Below, piece after piece: positions 21,948 through 32,263 of a stretch of DNA of 64,000 nt. A program made the position numbers and the translations under genes. Numbering within the stretch: the first letter of the stretch is position 1; every line of letters starts with the position of its first letter. The notes under the pieces were generated by a model that did not search any database, was not told where the DNA came from, and saw nothing but the letters and a program-made list of their open reading frames with translations. This DNA is from Brachypterus glaber (lineage: Eukaryota; Arthropoda; Insecta; Coleoptera; Kateretidae). The DNA is taken from NCBI GenBank assembly GCA_958510825.1, contig OY294048.1, forward strand, positions 32,639,026 through 32,703,025. Reading direction: 5' to 3'.

Positions 21948-22597
21948 ACAGGGTCTTTAAGACGCGTTCTCAGAGCTTTGACATGCAGCGGCGTTATCAT
22001 GGCGGCACCTAAATAGAGCTCCCTCTCAATTGTTTTTCATGCTTCAGATTTTGACAGATGAAGTTAAAAATATTCAACTTCACCGCTGCTGCTGGCTTTT
22101 TGAGGTTAGATTTATCGTGTGTCATGTGATTCTGTCTTTGTCAAGAAGAACATTTTATAGAAATAGGTAGAATTAAATGTAAAAAGACTTGCTATGTGGA
22201 TTTATTTACAATTTTATTCGTTTTAAACAAAATACTTGGGTTGCGTCTGTTCGCAAAAGTGACGTTGTCAAATTCTTTCCTGCCTCTGGCATTTCGCAGC
22301 AGACGTGTTGCTGGCAGCAATTCGAAGCGTGTCTTAAAGACACTCAAATCCATGAAGCGGGTAATTTTACATTTAAATCTACCTATTTCTATAAAATGTT
22401 CTTCTTTACAAAGACAAAATCACATGACACACGATAAACCTAACCTCAAAAAGACAGCAGCAGCGGTGAAGTTGAATATTTTTAAATTCATCTGTCAAAA
22501 TAGGCAGCATGAAAAACAAATGGGAGGAAGCTCTATTTATGTGCCGCCATGATTGTGCCGCAACCTGTCGAAGCTCTGCGAACGCGTCTTGAGAAGT
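21948..22597. mobile_element. Foldback element with AAGACGCGTTC ends
   Basis: AAGACGCGTTCTCAGAGCTT at the left mirrors AAGCTCTGCGAACGCGTCTT at the right. Arms continue through GAACATTTTATAGAAATAGG / CCTATTTCTATAAAATGTTC. Loop about 180 bp. Overlapping reading frames on both strands are by-products. It sits just downstream (gene sense) of the distal alternative Slik exon. Confidence 0.8.
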
Positions 22598-22753
22598 TAA
22601 AACTGTTTGGTTAATCATAATGCGGCAAAGTCGCATTTGACCAGATATGACAACGGTGTGGAAAACATCCTGATCATAAGCGGTCCGTAAACTTAGACCA
22701 CTTTTTTTCTTTCCGTGTAAATTCTTGTGTGGATTACTTGGCTAAAAAAACGA

Positions 22754-23032
22754 TTAGCAACTGCCATCGTGATGGGAATCGTAACAAGGAAAGAACAAGG
22801 ACTTTGTCTCGCTGAGCATGCTCGTACTCCACGTACGCTGGTGCCCCCAGTTGGATTTATGGGCGGGAATATAAGGACTGGAGGGAACCGACGCCGAAGA
22901 GGCGTTAAGAATGTCATTGGAAGCCCTTGAATCGTCTGTGGAGGCGGATCCAGCGATCTCTATGTTTAATTTGGGCAAATATTGGGAGTATTTTGCCTGC
23001 GACATCAACTTAACTAGGGATTCTTCCAGTTG
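22754..23032 (-). CDS. Slik: Slik-family kinase, alternative terminal exon copy C (distal duplicate)
   Basis: Minus-strand acceptor TTTCTTATAG ends at 23033. The exon reads QLEESLVKLMSQAKYSQYLP then KLNIEIAGSAST, a Ser-rich stretch, NWGHQRTWST and a unique tail ending HHDGSC with a TAA stop: 92 residues plus stop, phase 0 with the donor at 28355. Residues 1-22 are nearly the same as the exon at 24372-24133, and both share SSVSLPSSP-like and WGHQRTWST blocks. The two are therefore tandem duplicates that would replace the SLK-like tail (16942-16778) by alternative splicing. The LEE start aligns with the LEETF of that exon. Function of the tail is unknown. Conservation of an open frame in both copies suggests use. 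Confidence 0.7.
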   Translation of the reverse strand, partial: QLEESLVKLMSQAKYSQYLPKLNIEIAGSASTDDSRASNDILNASSASVPSSPYIPAHKSNWGHQRTWSTSMLSETKSLFFPCYDSHHDGSC

Positions 23033-23039
23033 CTATAAG

Positions 23040-23937
23040 AAAGACAGATATGCGTGCAATGTTAGTGAAAAAATTATTAAATGAAAGATAAGTGTACTTC
23101 TACAACACAAAATAGGAGGCGCGGAGCACCGAAATTTACATATTGGATCTATGGCTAACCGGATATTATTTTTATATGCCATGACCTTATTGTAAAACTT
23201 TTACTACCGCGTAAAAGAATATCAGCACATTTTAAAATTAGCGATCAAGTGAATTTGTTAAATGAGAGTTTATAAAGAAATCAAACTTTGTGAAGCGTAT
23301 TTAAGGAACTCCACCATATATATCTATACACATTGAAATACTATTTAAAAGGCAATAAAATTAACGATTGGGATAGTGTGCAGATAATTATATGGGCACC
23401 GATGCAACACAAAGTACAGTTTCTGCCATCATACGGCAATTAGACGTAAACAAACCAATTCAAAATAGATATTAAATTATTGCAAAATTATAAAAATAGC
23501 CAAGTGCTGCATAAAATACTGTTAAAATAGAAACCTTTATTCCAACGCCGGAAAAGTATTGTGGCGTCCACAACATATTTTTTTAATACTCTTTATTATA
23601 TAAATTATATTAATAATGATGACTGAAACTACAAAGACAGTCAAATCGACAACTGCTTTTATTTCTTTAAAAATAATAAAGAGCGCTACATAAGTAGGTA
23701 ATGTATTTTAAGTATGACCCCAAATTATCAAAATAACGTAGGTTAATAAAACAACAACATTTTTAGTGGTTTTTAAGCTTTTAAGGTATATTTCTCGTCA
23801 GAATTGTATTCTCCTCGTTTAAATGGGAGGGGGGCTACGCCATTAGCATCAAAAACACCAAACAAACGAAAAAAAAACAAAATAAACCAAAGAATTAGGT
23901 CATGTGACGTCGGCCGTGAAAATAGCCACTTCGTTAT
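23040..23937. other. Slik intron between duplicated exons
   Basis: AT-rich with no recognised element or exon. Confidence 0.35.
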
Positions 23938-24132
23938 TTAAAATTGTTTTATTTGGGGCTCTTCATGATTTTTTATTGTATCAATAAATGCAATGTTATT
24001 AACGTTAATTACACTTGACACTGTATATAATTCTATACTAGAACTGGTTTGTTTTTGGGCTATGTTTAATTGGCGTAGAACTGTAGAAGCACTATACAAA
24101 ATATCAAAGCACGACATAGAACACATTAAGCT

Positions 24133-24372
24133 TCATTTAGCGTCATCACGAGGAAAATTATAGCCAGGATAAACAGTCGTACTCCAGGTACGCTGGTGGC
24201 CCCAGGAGGCCCTGGTTTGATATTTAATAGGACTGGAAGGAAGGGACACAGACGAAAAAGTAGAAAATCGTTTTGTGCTATCGGTTGAAGTCGATTCGTT
24301 TATCTCTAATTTTGGCAAATATTGTGCATACTCCGCCTTTGACATCAATTTAACTAAGGATTCCTCCAGTTT
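24133..24372 (-). CDS. Slik: Slik-family kinase, alternative terminal exon copy B (middle duplicate)
   Basis: Minus-strand acceptor TGTTCTTTTAG ends at 24373. The exon reads KLEESLVKLMSKAEYAQYLP, KLEINESTSTDST, a Ser-rich segment with LPSSP, SWGHQRTWST, and ends YPGYNFPRDDAK with TGA: 79 residues plus stop, phase 0. It pairs in frame with the coiled-coil exon ending at 28355, extending the coiled coil by about 20 residues before a Ser/Thr-rich tail. The conserved LEESLVKLMS-A-Y-QYLPKL and WGHQRTWST blocks shared with the exon at 23032-22754 argue for functional constraint. It is the better-formed candidate of the three duplicates. Confidence 0.75.
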   Translation of the reverse strand, partial: KLEESLVKLMSKAEYAQYLPKLEINESTSTDSTKRFSTFSSVSLPSSPIKYQTRASWGHQRTWSTTVYPGYNFPRDDAK

Positions 24373-24630
24373 CTAAAAGAACATGCAAATTTAGTTTAAC
24401 GAAAAATTTTAATTTTTCTTTTGGTTTTTTCTCATACCAGGTGAAAACAATGGAGGTTAGCACCAGCATTTACTAGAAAGTGAAGGAAATTGATGATGTC
24501 AGAGGAAGCCAATAGTAAGTTGCAACTCGCCGGGAATCGTTTATTACGCGTATACGGTGTTTCAAAAAATCCCGATGAAAATTAAATTAATTTTTACATG
24601 TTAGAAAAGTGAATAATCTTATTTACTTTT

Positions 24631-24718
24631 GCAGGCAGATTTACACATATATGTACTGTAAACTGATATATTCTGCAGGCAGATTTACACATATATGTAC
24701 TGTAAACTGATATATAAG
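24631..24718. repeat. Tandem duplication, two 44-bp units
   Basis: GCAGGCAGATTTACACATAT starts at 24631 and again at 24675, with 41 of 44 bases of each unit visibly the same and a TCT/AAG junction difference. Confidence 0.85.
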
Positions 24719-25896
24719 TTATTTCTTTAAAATAATTTTTTATTATTTTTTTAACAAGTAAAAATAAAATTTCTGCGAAATCAAATAAATCGATACCCCC
24801 AAGCAACAAAGCCGTAACTCATATATTGTCATTTTTCACGACAGCTAAATTTCTAAAATATATTTTTTTTCTTATTTAAGGGTGGGGAAATAACTGAAGT
24901 GGAAAAGGAAGCCATGTGATACATCATTTGAAAGCTTATAACATTCTCTATTTAACTCTATAAGTATTTATTGTTTATTTATTGTTTGTTTCTGATAATA
25001 TTCAAAATTAGAATTTTTTACTTTAGTGTTTTTAGGTAAACTTTTGGTTAAAATGGCCTGTGGCGAAATCTGAGTAGTACCACTATGTGTGTCTTTTTTC
25101 AAGGCGTTTACCTATGAGTATAACTCAAAATAGGTCTAACTTGAGTTACATCCTTGTTGCATGGGAGTGTCGAAATGGCGATTTTTTTATATTGTAACTT
25201 AAGGGGAGGGGATATATTTTGTTAGTTTCTCCTAACTAGTATTGTTTCTAAATATTAGCAAAGAAATCCTCCAAAATCTTTCCAATTTTATATACTATCA
25301 TTTTTTATCCAATTTTTTTCCAATATTTGAGTGCTTTGAGCTACCTCTAAACATTAATGGATTTAGTTGCCTTTTGAACTAAGGAGCAAGTTTTAAATCA
25401 GACGCTGGCTTTTGATTTCAAAAATCGGGATTTTTTTGAAACGCCGTATTATGCATTGACGTAAATATCTCTTTAAAATTAATACAACGCAGATAAACAG
25501 AGTCCGCTCGTTACAACTAAAAAATGGCTTTCTGTGATATGATGGTCTGCATACAAAAAACACCTGTCAACAAAACAATACTTTCCCCTAGTTCATTTTT
25601 ACGTAACAAATATTAAAAAAATAAGAATTAAAGCAAGTAAAAATAAATATGACTTTTCGTAAAAATAAATTACCAAAAGATCAATATGTTAAACAAGATA
25701 TCACAAAAAATAATGGATTTGACCCCACTAAGATTTTTAATAAAAAAATCCCAACCAAAAACATTGATAAACCCGATTTAAACTTCAAACTTTAGTTATC
25801 GTGGAGTTTTTTTTTTCATGGTACTCTTTTTTTGCAATAACATTGTAATAAAAAGCAATAAAAAATATTTTAGTACTTTTAAACTAAAACCAGACT

Positions 25897-25899
<3 letters not shown>

Positions 25900-25966
<67 letters not shown>
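25900..25966. repeat. (TA)n microsatellite
   Basis: About 33 uninterrupted AT dinucleotides, immediately downstream (gene sense) of the decayed exon copy A. Confidence 0.95.
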
Positions 25967-25970
<4 letters not shown>

Positions 25971-26085
25971 CTGTTCAGTAACATATATTATAGGGGAAGT
26001 AATTTACTAAAAACAAAAGCATCATCAAATATGAGGACTGAGGAAAGGACAGCAAGGTGGGTTAATGTTTTCCTTCTTTCAAAAG

Positions 26086-26166
26086 TTATCCGTTTAACCA
26101 TAATTTGGGCAAATATTGATAGTATTTCCCCTGTAACATCATCTTAACTAAGTATTCTTCCAATAG
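26086..26166 (-). CDS. Slik: Slik-family kinase, alternative terminal exon copy A (short, possibly decayed)
   Basis: Minus-strand acceptor TTTCTTGTAG ends at 26167. The frame is LLEEYLVKMMLQGKYYQYLP then KLWLNG and TAA: 26 residues plus stop. It aligns residue for residue with the starts of the exons at 24372 and 23032, but the stop falls where they read N-E-S. Further homology to copy C (AGGACTG-AGG-AAGGACAGC-type sequence near 26033-26070) continues past the stop, so it once encoded a longer tail and has since been truncated. It is in phase with the donor at 28355. It could still act as a short terminal exon, or be a pseudo-exon. Confidence 0.5.
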   Translation of the reverse strand, partial: LLEEYLVKMMLQGKYYQYLPKLWLNG

Positions 26167-26433
26167 CTACAAGAAATAAAGATATACGTGTAATAATAGT
26201 AATAGAACCGGTGCGGAGTCCTTACCTATCTAAATTAAAAATCGCATCCAAAACCTTGTAAAATTTTACCTTTAAAAACTTTTAACTATATTTTTAAATA
26301 AAATTAATTATAATAATAATATTTCCTACAGGATGCTTCTTGAAATTTATTTAGGGGTATTTGTGATAAACACTCGGAAATTAAGCAAATAAAAACTTTA
26401 TTGCATTACATAATCATCGATAATCATGCCAAC

Positions 26434-26461
26434 TTTTCACCTAATATTTAGGCTTCTTCAG
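26434..26461 (-). ncRNA. Hammerhead-ribozyme-like motif in left Penelope arm
   Basis: On the minus strand CTGAAGA (fits CUGANGA) is followed by a CCTAA-ATA-TTAGG stem and then GAAAA. This is the helix II core of a hammerhead. Helices I/III were not verified. Confidence 0.4.
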
Positions 26462-26695
26462 GGCTAAAAAGACATAAAAATTATAAAACTTTTTGGACAT
26501 AACTTGGACATTATAAACTGATTTTTTGGAAAAAAATGTATATAAACAAAATTAAAATAAATTAATAAATTAAAAAGTTACCTAAATTATTAAATATGCA
26601 TTAAAAAAAAAACAAATTAAACAAAAACATTACATCAACAAACAAAATACACTGGACATTTTTCAACAGGAGAATTCTCACTGTAGAACAATTAA

Positions 26696-27008
26696 TTAGT
26701 GCTACATAGGTCAAAGTACAATGTTTTTAAAAAAACGTGTCAGTTGTCACAAATCGTCATGTAAAAACATTGTTGATGGTAAGACGGCCCTGACTTATCA
26801 CCATTTGGAAACAGGCCATTTTAATTTTAATATAGAAGATATAGAAATTTTAGAGAGGGTTAGTAATAATAAAAAAAGAAGTTTTCTTGAAATGGTGCAT
26901 ATAAAAAAGAATCCAAACTCCATTAACTATAAAACTGACACCTGCAATTTAAGCAGTATTTACTTTAACTTTTTAAATGATATATGTTCTATTTGTGGAT
27001 TTAAATAA
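26696..27008 (+). pseudogene. Penelope-like element, C-terminal GIY-YIG endonuclease remnant
   Basis: In frame from TGC TAC ATA GGT (CYIG) at 26693-26704: CYIGQSTMFLKKRVSCHKSS, CKN, then DGKTALTYHHLETGHFNF, ...RSFLEMVHIKKNPNSINYKT, DTCNLSSIYFNFL, stop at 27006. Tyr-Ile-Gly, the distal Arg, the H-x(4)-GH-F-F block and FLEM-HI (catalytic Glu) are the expected parts of a Penelope-type GIY-YIG endonuclease as remembered. The reverse transcriptase and the preceding GIY motif are absent, so the copy is 5'-truncated exactly at the left inverted arm. It lies in a Slik intron in antisense orientation. Confidence 0.7.
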
Positions 27009-27350
27009 TTTTACAAAAATATTTAATTAATATATCAAAATATAATTATTTTAAACACTGGAACAACACTTTATCCAAATTTATAGATACATACTATTTA
27101 AAATTTTCAGTAATTAATTGTTCTACAGTGAGAATTCTCCTGTTGAAAAATGTCCAGTGTATTTTGTTTGTTGATGTAATGTTTTTGTTTAATTTGTTTT
27201 TTTTTTTTAATGCATATTTAATAATTTAGGTAAATTTTTAATTTATTAATTTCTTTTAATTTTGTTTATATAAATTTTTTTCCCAAAAAATCAGTTTATA
27301 ATGTCCAAGTTATGTCCAAAAAGTTTTATAATTTTTATGTCTTTTTAGCC

Positions 27351-27376
27351 CTGAAGAAGTCTAAATATTAGTGAAA
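27351..27376 (+). ncRNA. Hammerhead-ribozyme-like motif in right Penelope arm
   Basis: CTGAAGA at 27351, a weak CTAA/TTAG stem, then GAAAC at 27372. Mirror of the motif in the left arm, with the helix II stem less complete. Confidence 0.35.
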
Positions 27377-27518
27377 CGTTGGCATGATTATGTAATGCAA
27401 TAAAGTTTTTATTTGCTTCATTTCCGAGTGTTTATCACAAATAACCCTAAATTAATTATAATGTTAAATGTTCTTAAAGAACTGTAAAAAAAAAAGTCCA
27501 AAACAATAATTATGAATC

Positions 27519-27628
27519 ATCAGAAAACAATTTCACCATTTTAATTTTTTTTTTCACTGATATATAAATTCAATGAAAATCGTAAATGTACAAAAAAAAC
27601 CTTAAAATGGTGAAATTGTTTTCTGGGA
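27519..27628. repeat. Hairpin, 24-bp arms
   Basis: CAGAAAACAATTTCACCATT and its mirror AATGGTGAAATTGTTTTCTG flank a 60-base loop. Confidence 0.75.
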
Positions 27629-28354
27629 TGTAAATGGAATGCGAAGTTATTTCAAGTTCTTTGCGAGGTAAAAGTTTTGCGAAGTAATATTTTGCGAGGT
27701 TTTGGCCGCCCAGGAACGGATCCAGAATAATTTCTCGAAGAATAATTTACAAAATAATTGTTGGAGGGGGCAATATGCTAAATACCAACCACCCCCCTCT
27801 GGATACGTACTTGGCTCAGCATTGGGAAATATTGGTATGTATTTCATTCACGTGTCTCTCCCTTGGAGTCAAAAAACTGTAAAAATACAAATAAGAATAT
27901 TTGGCAAGGTTGGGAATATAAGGCTGCATCGTGTACCCAAGCAGGTCAAATATTTTTATTTGTATTTTTGTATTTTTTTGACTCCAGGATAAACACAAGT
28001 AAATGATTACCAAATATAAAATTATTGTATGACAGATAATAGCAAGTCATTTATATTACTCTTTAAACTTGAGTGATAAAATAAATTATACTATTTATAA
28101 TAGTACCCTCAGAATAAGCTTTTTCACCTGGTATACAATCTAAAAAACATGCATAGGCAAAAAGAAAATATTTACAGCAAATTAAAATTACAGTCAACAA
28201 GTGCCTTGATCTTATTTTTTTGTCTTAAAATATGGCGCAGTATTCATACAATCGTGCATCAGCCCCAAATTAAGCTAATTTATTAAGTACCGCTTCTGTT
28301 AATATCGTATAAACTACAAAAAACTAAAAAATAAAGTCTGTACACATTTCTTAC

Positions 28355-28594
28355 CTGTTTCCTAGGTTTCAGCTGCGCTTTCCACTCCCTCAAATCGTGA
28401 CTGAACGCCTCTTCGCGTTGTTTCAGCTTCAGCGTTTCGTGTTCGAGCAGCATTTTGCGCTTCTCGTTCTGCAGCTGCTCGAGCTCTTTGATCGTGGCGT
28501 CGCTCATCGCTCGAAGCTCTTCGAGTTGGCGCTGGTGCTTCAGTTCGAACCGTTGCTGCTCCGCCTGGTACCGTTTCTTTTCTTTCTCTTGGAA
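28355..28594 (-). CDS. Slik: Slik/SLK-family kinase, C-terminal coiled-coil exon
   Basis: Acceptor TGTATTCCAG ends at 28595; donor CAG|GTAAGA at 28354. Eighty codons, phase 0 at both ends: FQEKEKKRYQAEQQRFELKH, ...ATIKELEQLQNEKRKMLLEH, ETLKLKQREEAFSHDLREWK, AQLKPRKQ. The block ELxQLQNEKxxLLxEHETxKLK and LKEWR-KL-PRK is a hallmark of vertebrate SLK and LOK C-termini, which makes the family call very strong. The coiled coil mediates dimerisation and membrane association in this family. This donor can join four different downstream acceptors in phase (26166, 24372, 23032, 16942). Confidence 0.92.
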
Positions 28595-29290
28595 CTGGAA
28601 TACATTTCTTGGTTAGGCAAGGTTGGCTATTGAAGTCAGCATAACATTAAAATATTATGTACTCATAGATGACAAAAAAAACACATTATCGAGCCGTTCA
28701 GGTTTTATTCGAAAAAACAGGTCACGTGACCTTCATAACTTTTGATCAAATAAGCCAATTTAAATAAATTTTGTTTAATTTTACGTACACTTACGTATCG
28801 GAAATAAGTGGGACACCCAAAATAGTTTTGTTTAAACTGGATAATTAAAAATGTTCAATCTTGACATGAATGAGAACAGTCAAATATTGTTCATTTTACT
28901 AAGTCAGATTACCCTAGCTTGTCAAATTATTGTAACTACATTATAAAAACTTAAACCACTTTGTTTTGATATACGAAAATAAAAGACGACTTGATTAAAA
29001 AAAAACAGAAAAAAATGTAGTTCGCGGATGCTCTCATAGTAGGACTCCTTGCTGAAAATGAATAGATTTCTTGCGCGTGACATACGCTTGAGGACAATCA
29101 CTTGTTCTTACAAGATGACATCACTATATCTCGAAAAAGTTACATAACCTCAAATAATTGAAGGACCTTCTGGTGCTATGCAAGCGTTGAGCTAAGCTAA
29201 GCTTTGGGTACAATTAATTTTTTGCGCTGACAACATCTGTGAAAAAAAAACAAAAAAAAAGATAATTTGAATGTCATATTGGGCGTAGAG

Positions 29291-29410
29291 GATTGTAGAT
29301 GATTGTGGAAGATTGTCAAAGATTGTGGAAGATTGTCAAATATTGTGGAAGATTGTCAAAGATCGTGGAAGATTGTTAGAAATTGTCAAGGATTGTAGAA
29401 GATTGTTGGA
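29291..29410. repeat. Twelve-unit decamer tandem array (GATTGTNNAA)
   Basis: Units such as GATTGTGGAA and GATTGTCAAA alternate with an exact 10-bp register for 120 bases. Flanks share GGTACAATTAAT and TTTGCGCTG-CAACAT (29205 and 29465), so the array sits between two copies of a short direct repeat. Confidence 0.85.
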
Positions 29411-30064
29411 TAGGTTTACAAGGATTATCCAATCAATAAACCCCTTCGATTTTGACATAACCTTAGGTACAATTAATGTTTTTTTTTTGCGCTGGCAACA
29501 TGCAACCGATCTACTGAAAAAAAAAGGAAATATTGGACACAGCTCCGAGTATAGAATTTAAAAAATTTTCTTCAAAAAAGCATTTTTGAGAAAGTGAAAA
29601 AAAAACAAACAAAAAAAGGTATTTTTCTATTTTGCGACTCTTATAAGATCATAATCACACGCATTTTGCGTGTTCTTATAGGCCCATAAGAGGTCTGTAC
29701 TTTTTGTTCATTTGGGCTGACAACAGACCTGGCCTATCGCTTGACGTTTTCCGTGCAAATATCAATGTCGCTTTAAAGTTGAATTTTCTACAAAATTTTG
29801 TGTTTAGGTTATTTTTACCATGTTAAAATTGTGGCTTGGTTAATTGCAGTCAAAAAGAGAAGAGATGACTATAAAATATATCAATATATCATTTTATTAT
29901 TATTATTATTAATAACAACAGTAAGCGGCATAGCCAATGAGACTGTGTCCCTAACAAATAAATAAAAAAATATACAATACGAAAGTTTAGACATAGTGTA
30001 AACTGTAATGCCAATCCAAAACAAAAATCCCTAAATCAGTCATCAATTTAAATGAAAGTTTTTT

Positions 30065-32036
30065 AGTAACATTAATTCCTGGCTTCTCCACCACGGGCTC
30101 TCTATATCCTCATCAAAAAGCGCAGCCCTTCTGTTTAGAAAAACCAAAAGACACCAGCGCCTCCCAAATATCTTAATAAACAACTCCATCATAAACTGGT
30201 CATCGACCATTAAATACTTGGGCGCGACCTTGGATTTTTCCCTCTCCTGGAAGGCTCACATAGACGCTATGTGTGTAAAAGCTAACAGAAGGGTAAATAT
30301 ACTGAGATCGCTGTGCGGAACCAAATGGGGCGCAGACCCCAAAACTCTTTTGCTTTTGTATAAAGCCATTGTCAGACCCTTTCTTGATTATTGTAGCCCC
30401 CTATTTCTCAGAGTGCCTAACTCCCATCTCCTAAAACTTGAGAAGATACAAAATCAGTGCCTAAGATTAATTGGTGGGTTTATGAAATCCACTCCCATAA
30501 ACGTCCTTCTTGCAGAAACGGGAGAGCAGGCACTTCATATACGTAGAGAATGGCTAGCATGTCGCTACATGGGCAAATTCTTCACCACCTTGAATAATCC
30601 AACTCTAACAAATTTTTTGACAATTAAAACTCAGATCCAGGAGGGTGCTAGCTACTGGAACAACAGGACTGCTCCTTCCATAATGTTTGCCCTGAACTAC
30701 TTTGCTAACATTTCCCAATACATTGAGGTAGGCACCCATATTCCTTATTTTGACACTTCCCTTCCAACCATAATCACTTCAAAAAAAATCCATCACCCCC
30801 CATTAGAAAAAAACTGCAATAATTCCCAAGCATTTTTAAACTATTACAATAATACATGGTCCAACTTCGTTACAATTTATACAGACGCCTCTATCAGCAA
30901 CCAAAATGTAGGAGTGGGGGTACACATACCCGCTCTCAACTACAACTTTGCCGCTAAGATCCCAAACTATTTCTCCATATCCTCTGCCGAAGCATATGCG
31001 CTTTATAAGGCCCTCTCTGTGCTGTCTGCCGAGAATTTTAACAGTTTAAGAAATTTTATAGTTTTTTCCGACTCTCGTTCCGCCCTTTCAAAAATTTGCG
31101 GTGTAAAGAACTCATCAAAGAAAGACAAAATTTCCTATTCTTGTAAATCCCTTATCCACACCCTAGAGTCACGAGGTATGAAGATTGAGTTTTGTTGGGT
31201 ACCAAGTCATACGCAAATTCCGGGGAATGACAGAGCAGACAAACTAGCAGCACTGGGAACAAAACTGAACACCCAACTAAATCTCAGGATTCATTGGACT
31301 GAATTTTTGAAAAATATTCGAACTACACTGCATCAGAAATGGAGTAACGAATGGAGGCATTCCCTGGAGACTAAAGGAAGATCGTTTGCTTGCCATACCC
31401 AAGAACTGATTAAGCCGTGGATAGAGTCCACAAACTTAGATAGAAGGCACAATACCACATTTTTAAGGCTCAGGAGTGGCCACTGCCACTGCCATCTACA
31501 CCGAATAGGCGTGGAACGAACCTCATCTTGTTCCTGTGGAGCTCCAGTGCAAAACATCAATCACATTATGCTAGAATGCCCTCAATACAGAAACAAAACA
31601 AACCAGCTCTATAGAACATTGGCTCACCATCTTGGAAACCCCCTTGATATTTCCACTATTCTCGGCAACCCAACATCCGCTGTAATTAAAGCAGTTAATT
31701 CATTTTTCGCCTCAATCCATTTAAACATCTGACAACCTTCCATTTTATCTATTCTCTTTCTAGACTTACCCCACCCCCAAAATAAAACACAAGTAGAAAC
31801 AGTAGTAGTACTAGTAGTATCGCTTAATTAAAAAAAACATTTAGTAGTGTAATAGAACAAAAGTAGTGCAATAGAAACAAATAGTGTAAAAACATAATAA
31901 AATTAGTGACATATACCATTTCAAGGCCTGGACCACGAAAAACCAATTTAGCATATAAATTTCACGACCGGACCACTGGCCGATATGGTTATTGTATGAC
32001 CAAGGCCAATAAGAAAGGAGGAAGAAGAAGAAGAAG
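30065..32036 (+). mobile_element. 5'-truncated non-LTR retrotransposon with RNase H
   Basis: The insertion is bounded by AAGTTTTTT-like duplications in the host repeat and ends in a GAAGAAG-type simple tail (32020-32036). It carries the C-terminal part of ORF2 and a 300-base 3' UTR. RNase H plus a simple-repeat tail suggests the I/R1/LOA group rather than Jockey. Confidence 0.8.
30075..31732 (+). CDS. Non-LTR retrotransposon ORF2 fragment: RT thumb, RNase H, zinc knuckle
   Basis: The frame is open from about 30075 (INSWLLHHGLS...) through IKYLGATLDFSLSWKAHID, a typical end of the reverse transcriptase, to TGA at 31730. RNase H follows with its four acidic residues in order: FVTIYTDAS, SSAEAYALYKAL, FSDSRSAL and WVPSHTQIPGNDRADKLA. 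A CCHC-like knuckle (CSCGAPVQNINHIMLECPQY) comes near the end. The RT catalytic YADD region and endonuclease are missing by 5' truncation, the normal outcome of target-primed insertion. The remaining frame of about 550 codons has no stop, so the insertion is fairly young. It is antisense to Slik, in an intron. Confidence 0.85.
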
Positions 32037-32263
32037 TTTTTTTTTTAATTTTAGAGCAAAATATAAAAAAATTGTATAAAGCACTCGTTTCATAACACGT
32101 TTTTAGCGCACTAGTACTTTAGAAAACTCGCCGCAAGCGGCTCGTTTTCTAAATTTTTACTCGTGCGCTAAAAACGTATGTTATGAAACTAGTACTTTAA
32201 TATACTAATTTGAATGTCATATTGCGCGAAAACACAGACTGCCAAAAATGCGGCTGTGGGACT

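Larger units (their letters stand above)
26351..27450 (+). mobile_element. Penelope-like element fragment flanked by about 345-bp inverted arms
   Basis: Arms 26351-26698 and 27112-27450 are reverse complements (outer TTAGGGGTATTTGTGATAAA / TTTATCACAAATAACCCTAA; inner CTGTAGAACAATTAATT / AATTAATTGTTCTACAG). Between them lies the C-terminal GIY-YIG coding end. Penelope-like elements are known for terminal repeats that can be inverted. Each arm carries a hammerhead-like motif. Confidence 0.75.
29640..32200 (-). repeat. Interspersed repeat (intact copy 59880-60345), split by a retrotransposon
   Basis: Sections 29640-30064 and 32037-32200 match, in inverted orientation, the two parts of 59880-60345 (for example CCTAAATCAGTCATCAATTT, and AAAACTCGCCGCAAGCGGCT). 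The split point falls in AATG(T)AAGTTTTTT. Confidence 0.75.

Noticed and set aside
22189..22552. Overlapping plus-strand frames of 82 and 118 codons
   Set aside because: They run through the inverted arms of the 21948-22597 foldback and have no motif.
25818..26147. 109-codon plus-strand reading frame
   Set aside because: It is mostly the translated TA microsatellite and the antisense of exon copy A.
29291..29410. Decamer array considered as a CRISPR-like array
   Set aside because: The units are contiguous with no unique spacers, and the genome is clearly eukaryotic.
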